Part shown: one piece after another, positions 60,347-64,000 of the stretch
Numbering within the stretch: position 1 is the first letter of the stretch
Layout of the letters: every line of letters begins with the position of its first letter
DNA from: a virus
DNA: 64,000 nucleotides
IMG/VR virus record: IMGVR_UViG_3300037246_001176
Span: 35,924-99,923 of that record
Strand: one strand, 5' to 3'
Notes under the pieces: generated by a model
The model's database searches: none
What the model saw: only the letters and a program-made list of their open reading frames with translations
What the model was told of the DNA's origin: nothing
Program-made: the position numbers and the translations under genes

Positions 60347-60859
60347 TCACTCAGGGTGAAGCCCTGTCACGTCCGGCAGCTTGATGCGGTAAGTGTCATC
60401 GGAAACCATCGGCGGGTTGCCTTCCGGCAGGATGGCCCTCAGTATGCCCTCCTCCGCCGTATCCCACAGTCCGGTGAAACTGTCAAACCGCTCTTGCATC
60501 CACCTGGAGAACCTTTCCTCGCCGATGTGCTCCTTCCACCGCCAGTCCATGCCCGCCACCGACACAGCGTCGGGCAGCATCTGGTAGATGAGCCGCGCTA
60601 TCATCATCTTGTCCGCGCCATGTAGCCTCTCGCCCACGGCATCCATGAGCGATTCTGAAGCCTTGTACGCCGCCATGAGCGCCTGGTACAAGAACGGCAG
60701 TAGCGCCTCCTCGATCTCGTCCTCATACGGATAGCCCTGGCGGGCCACCTTGAGCCACCGGTACAGTTTGTTTCCTCCCTGCACTAGCGCTGCCAGCGCC
60801 AAGATCGCGCCGACAACCAATGCTACTGTTCCTGCAGGACTTCGTAAGAATTCCATCAT
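60347..60859 (-). CDS. Membrane-anchored protein near the lysis genes
   Basis: Protein of 170 residues. Transmembrane helix TVALVVGAILALAALVQGG near the N-terminus, then charged helices YEDEIEEALLPFLYQALMAA and LIYQMLPDAV. The design resembles phage holin-associated (LLH-type) proteins; a lysis role is inference from size and position. Confidence 0.5.
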   Translation of the reverse strand: MMEFLRSPAGTVALVVGAILALAALVQGGNKLYRWLKVARQGYPYEDEIEEALLPFLYQALMAAYKASESLMDAVGERLHGADKMMIARLIYQMLPDAVSVAGMDWRWKEHIGEERFSRWMQERFDSFTGLWDTAEEGILRAILPEGNPPMVSDDTYRIKLPDVTGLHPE

Positions 60860-60880
60860 CTTTTCCTTTCAACTAGATGT

Positions 60881-61957
60881 TCATTTCGCTCCTGAGAGCG
60901 CCAACCTAAGATATTCTTCTCCTGGCGGAGTTATCATAGTACCACGAATCAGGGCTGTATCCCTTCCCGACGGCCACCAAGCCCACATTGCAATGCCCAG
61001 GTCGTTCTCTATCAATCGCGGGACGATGTCGGCCATGAACTTCAGTGCCAGTTCCGAAGTCACCCAGTCAGGATATTCCCATTCTGGCAACCCGAACTCG
61101 GTCAGCCAATACACCTGTGGCCCCACCCAGGCCCGACCTCGATATGACTCCAGCCAGCTGATCCAATCCACCAGCCCTCGCCAATAATCATCTGGTAGCT
61201 GACCAGGCCACATATACTTATGGACAGTATAAAAATCAACTGGCATAAGTTTGCCAGTCAAACGTAAATAAGCATCCCAAACCGGTACGATTTTAGGACT
61301 CCAAGCTACCGGGCCAAATGGACCCACACGAGCGTTAGGATTCTCCGATTTTATTAACTCCCACGCGTCCCGATACCACCGAGCATATTGTTCGGGGGTC
61401 ACATGAGAATCGCCAATCGGTGTACTGATTGACCGTTCATTGCCTACAATAAAATCCACATCGTCACGGGAACGTACAAACTGCCGGAATCCCGCCTCAT
61501 CTGACCATCGCCCGACCACAGTATCGTATGCGCCCAGCGCCCAGGTGCTGGCGGGCTCGCGGCTTGCCGGGCGCAGAAAGCGAACCGTGTCCGACTCCTC
61601 TGGCTGAGCCCACTGTACGGAATGGTAGCGTCCGTCGTTCGGGAAGCCGAGCAGGAGCATCTGCTCCAGACCGTGCTCGGCTATGCCGAAGCGTCCGTCT
61701 GGCTTTGCTCGGCAGTTCTTGGTGACGAGCGGCAGGTAAACGGGTGATACTAAAGCAACGTCCAGCGGCGACACGAACAGCCGATAGACATGCGGGCAGG
61801 CTGCCGCTGTCACCAGCATAGCGGCGATGACGGCAACTACTATCAGCGATATCAGGTTCCGGCGACGCAGAGGAGATCCAGCTATTTTGTTTCCTCCTCT
61901 GGGTGGAGCAGCTTGTACAGCGGTTCGATCGCCACCGCCTTGCTGGCGGTATCGCAC
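60881..61957 (-). CDS. Membrane-anchored glycoside-hydrolase-like protein
   Basis: Protein of about 358 residues. Anchor LISLIVVAVIAAMLVTAAAC, then the short motif SPVYLPLVTKN typical of Chloroflexota exported proteins, then a TIM-barrel: FIVGNERSIS with a probable acid/base Glu, WYRDAWELIKSENPNARVG, VDFYTVHKYMWP, YWLTEFGLPEWEY with a probable nucleophile Glu, IAMWAWWPSGRD. Likely cleaves a wall or surface polysaccharide. The first 24 residues are doubtful: GAGGAGG sits seven bases before an ATA at 61885, so an ATA start is possible. Confidence 0.68.
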   Translation of the reverse strand: MRYRQQGGGDRTAVQAAPPRGGNKIAGSPLRRRNLISLIVVAVIAAMLVTAAACPHVYRLFVSPLDVALVSPVYLPLVTKNCRAKPDGRFGIAEHGLEQMLLLGFPNDGRYHSVQWAQPEESDTVRFLRPASREPASTWALGAYDTVVGRWSDEAGFRQFVRSRDDVDFIVGNERSISTPIGDSHVTPEQYARWYRDAWELIKSENPNARVGPFGPVAWSPKIVPVWDAYLRLTGKLMPVDFYTVHKYMWPGQLPDDYWRGLVDWISWLESYRGRAWVGPQVYWLTEFGLPEWEYPDWVTSELALKFMADIVPRLIENDLGIAMWAWWPSGRDTALIRGTMITPPGEEYLRLALSGAK

Positions 61958-62196
61958 AGTTCGCGGACGACATTTTCCAGCGCGTCAAGCCGGGTTGAGA
62001 ATTTCCTCAGATCCTCCGTGACTTGCTGGACGTCCTGGTCTAGCACATCGGCTTTGTTCCTGATGGTCTCGGTGATGCCGCGCAATTCCTTGACCAGTTC
62101 AAACAGTTCCACCGGTAGAGATTGCATCAGGCCCAAGATGTATTCCTGCGTTCGCTTGTCGCTTTTAGTCGTGACTAGTTTTCTTGTCCGCGTCAT
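61882..62196 (-). CDS. Coiled-coil protein
   Basis: Protein of 104 residues, helical throughout: LVKELRGITETIRNKADVLD, VTEDLRKFSTRLDALENVVR. Pattern of an oligomerising coiled coil. Near the lysis genes; possibly a partner of the membrane protein upstream. Function unknown. Confidence 0.58.
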   Translation of the reverse strand: MTRTRKLVTTKSDKRTQEYILGLMQSLPVELFELVKELRGITETIRNKADVLDQDVQQVTEDLRKFSTRLDALENVVRELCDTASKAVAIEPLYKLLHPEEETK

Positions 62197-62650
62197 TATA
62201 CACTCCTACCCTGACGGCGATGCGGCCCAGCACTCTGGACACATTCCGCATGACCTCGCTGATGTCCCGCAGCGCCTCAACGATCTGCGCATCGAGCTGC
62301 TCGTGCCTTTCAATGATCTTATAGAGCCGTTCCTTGTCCAGCCGCCGTTCCACCTGCTCATCGCGCAGCGATTCGCGGACTAGGCGGAGCATCTCCTTGA
62401 GCGCCATGATCGTGTCTGTCCGCTCGGCTACCGCCGCTGCCTGTTCCAGCTCCAGCCGCTGCCGTTCCGCGAGACGCCCGTTCGCCGCCGTCAGGCGTTC
62501 CAGCTTCAGCCGCCGCTGCTCCGCGAACGTCGGCCATGCTTTGGAGAGCATCCGTTCCGCAAAAGCGAGGATGCCCTTGATGTGAGACGCCAGCAGCAGA
62601 AACAAGGCCGTCGGGAATCCGTAATCGTTCAGGAGCTTCGCCCAGTCCAT
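62165..62650 (-). CDS. Membrane-anchored coiled-coil protein
   Basis: Protein of 161 residues. Short hydrophobic helix GFPTALFLLLASHIKGILAF near the N-terminus, then a long coiled coil (RLKLERLTAANGRLAERQRL, VERRLDKERLYKIIERHEQL). Could be a holin-like or spanin-like protein; only topology supports this. Confidence 0.52.
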   Translation of the reverse strand: MDWAKLLNDYGFPTALFLLLASHIKGILAFAERMLSKAWPTFAEQRRLKLERLTAANGRLAERQRLELEQAAAVAERTDTIMALKEMLRLVRESLRDEQVERRLDKERLYKIIERHEQLDAQIVEALRDISEVMRNVSRVLGRIAVRVGVYNDADKKTSHD

Positions 62651-62654
62651 ACTC

Positions 62655-62975
62655 CTACACTCCGAGCTTGTCCAGCAATGCGCCCACCCGGCGGTCGGTG
62701 GGCCAGCCGCTGAAAGAGGTCACGGCTGCCAGCAGCGTGTCCCAGTCCGCATCCTCGAACGACAGCTCGAAATCCCGTTCGTGCTTCCAGTCGAAGTCCA
62801 GCCGCCCGTCGGTCACGGTGGCCTCGTAGCCCACCGCTTCCCGTTCGTCCTCGTTCAGTTCCACTACGTCCAAGACGCGGATGGACTTCCGATACTGCTG
62901 CGGGTTGCCGCGCTGCTGGGCCATGAGCGTTGTCAGCTGCACGCGCTCCCAGATGTTCAGGTTGAGTGTTTTCAT
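62655..62975 (-). CDS. Hypothetical protein
   Basis: Protein of 106 residues from ATG 62975. Helix IWERVQLTTLMAQQRGNPQQ, then SIRVLDVVELNEDEREAV and a strand-rich core LDFDWKHERDFELSFED. First gene after the promoter at 63019. Function unknown. Confidence 0.58.
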   Translation of the reverse strand: MKTLNLNIWERVQLTTLMAQQRGNPQQYRKSIRVLDVVELNEDEREAVGYEATVTDGRLDFDWKHERDFELSFEDADWDTLLAAVTSFSGWPTDRRVGALLDKLGV

Positions 62976-63018
62976 TCTGTTTCCTTTCAAGCATGTTGCA
63001 TCAATCACAAAGCATCTT

Positions 63019-63047
63019 ATTATAGTCAAGATTCGGTTTGGTGTCAA
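63019..63047 (-). promoter_or_regulatory. Sigma-70 type promoter
   Basis: Minus strand TTGACA (complement of 63042-63047), 17 bases, TATAAT (complement of 63019-63024). Lies in the gap after the tail-fibre gene and drives the genes from 62975 leftward. Confidence 0.74.
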
Positions 63048-63090
63048 CAGCTGAATTTCGGAAAGAAGCGTAAAAAGTTTTGCCGACTTC

Positions 63091-64000
63091 CTATGCACTC
63101 AAGGAATATATTGGAACAAAGTAAGGCTGGTCTGTTATCTGATTTCCGTCATCTCTCACATAAACCTTTAGCCATCCTTCGCGCGTCTCGCTAGCTTGAT
63201 CACCCTCATCTACGATGGAACGAGTTAAGTCTGCTGCCGCTGCTGTCCCCCGGAACTCGATGAACGGCTGATCCACATCCATCTGCCACAACCGTAATAC
63301 CTCAACCCCTCCGTCGGTGGCTTTCTGGTAGAAGTTGGCAACGGGATTGGTCACTGGGCCGATATCCAAGAGCCCGTAGAAACAAGGCCCGAAAGTATTC
63401 GGCGTTGAACGTATCGTTCCATAGCCTTCGATTTTAGCAACAGAAGCTGCACCGTCATAGAAATCAGCCAAAAATCCAGTACCATCCTGCCGGACACGGA
63501 GTGCTGTCCCCCAATCGGTGGCGTTATCCAAGAAAATTTCAACGCCGTTGACCCCTCCTGGGCCTACTGCAGCATCGCGGTAGAAATAAGCTATGACACC
63601 ATTAGCTGAGCTATTATTTCTAACAACTAGTCTGCCTTCCGTCGGTGTCACATCTGCTATGCCAACGTTGCCATTCCAAATTGACATTGCTGTCGCTGCT
63701 GCTGCATCAGCCGTCATCACTCCGAAGTTCAGCCGCCCATCCGCAGATGCGCCCTCACCTGCGTCCTGCCAGTCTGCGATGATGTAGGCCGCTACCCTGT
63801 TCGTACCGTCATTCTCTTCCAGCTCAAATTCTATGCCAACTCCAAATCCTGCCACGGCTGGATTGCTGGTGATATGCGTCAGCCGCTGAGCATAGGTGAC
63901 GGCGGCTGTCACTGCGTCGGAGATCTCAACGTGGAAAAGGCGGTCGGGTGGGGATGCCTTAATGCCGACAAAGCCGCCAGGATTCATCAAGATGTTGCCG
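63091..64000 (-). CDS. Tail fibre or tailspike-like structural protein, partial (N-terminus beyond window)
   Basis: About 303 residues without a start inside the window; the frame is open at position 64000. It shows the repeated GNxLMNPGGFVGIKASPPDR and GNVGIADVTPTEGRLVV pattern of adhesin-like phage fibres, where GNVGIG-type repeats precede each turn. Strand-rich throughout, ends WLKVYVRDDGNQITDQPYF. The C-terminal half may carry the receptor-binding tip. Confidence 0.72.
   Translation of the reverse strand, partial: GNILMNPGGFVGIKASPPDRLFHVEISDAVTAAVTYAQRLTHITSNPAVAGFGVGIEFELEENDGTNRVAAYIIADWQDAGEGASADGRLNFGVMTADAAAATAMSIWNGNVGIADVTPTEGRLVVRNNSSANGVIAYFYRDAAVGPGGVNGVEIFLDNATDWGTALRVRQDGTGFLADFYDGAASVAKIEGYGTIRSTPNTFGPCFYGLLDIGPVTNPVANFYQKATDGGVEVLRLWQMDVDQPFIEFRGTAAAADLTRSIVDEGDQASETREGWLKVYVRDDGNQITDQPYFVPIYSLSA

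Noticed and set aside
1-64000. CRISPR array
   Set aside because: No regularly spaced direct repeats with spacers were seen; the repeats found are dispersed single copies.

Overview
The window is one continuous piece of a large, tailed double-stranded DNA phage (or prophage-like) genome. Nearly every gene reads on the minus strand, so transcription runs from the right edge to the left. The late end is at the left: small terminase, large terminase (TerL), HK97-type portal, MuF-type minor head protein and the start of an HK97-type prohead protease. A tail-fibre-like protein enters from the right edge. Genes are tightly packed, with many ATGA/GTGA overlaps, many proteins under 100 residues, very many CxxC zinc-ribbon miniproteins and several one- or two-helix membrane miniproteins. 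The host is inferred, not shown, to be a Chloroflexota (Anaerolineae-like) bacterium: the secreted or anchored proteins carry the NGDFENG and VYLPLV signatures and Thr/Pro linkers common in that group, and a free glycyl-radical domain suggests anaerobic life. Layout, left to right: 1-9 kb head and packaging genes with a run of small accessory genes; 9.0-10.2 kb a plus-strand HNH endonuclease cassette facing minus-strand promoters; 10-20 kb small genes around a RuvC-like resolvase and an SNF2 helicase/DNA methyltransferase fusion; 20-32 kb replication and DNA modification (PP-loop PAPS-reductase-like enzyme, DnaG-type primase, Gp37/Gp68 protein, DnaB-type helicase, NrdD-like glycyl radical domain, Dcm-type methyltransferase, replication protein with an embedded HigA-like domain); 32-38 kb a GIY-YIG nuclease, small accessory genes, a secreted lipoprotein and a macrodomain protein; 38-44 kb an RNA ligase next to a large non-coding structured region, and a DEDDy exonuclease; 45-47.2 kb a SleB-like cell wall hydrolase beside an inserted TnpB element; 47-58 kb small genes, a second HNH gene, membrane proteins and one tRNA-Trp; 58-64 kb metallophosphatase, probable lysis or envelope proteins (glycosidase-like protein, membrane/coiled-coil proteins) and the tail fibre. 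Regulation is unusually legible. At least thirteen minus-strand promoters match TTGACA-N16/17-TATAAT, most with an extended -10 TG. Four of them share a long conserved upstream box and start region. Several genes sit behind hairpin leaders that end in a U-run just before the ribosome binding site. A 15-bp palindrome (TTCTGGATTCCAGAA) recurs at gene starts. The most striking unexplained element is at 39919-40279: three contiguous domains of about 110-130 nt, each closed by its own long helix, with no convincing reading frame, directly upstream of the RNA ligase gene.
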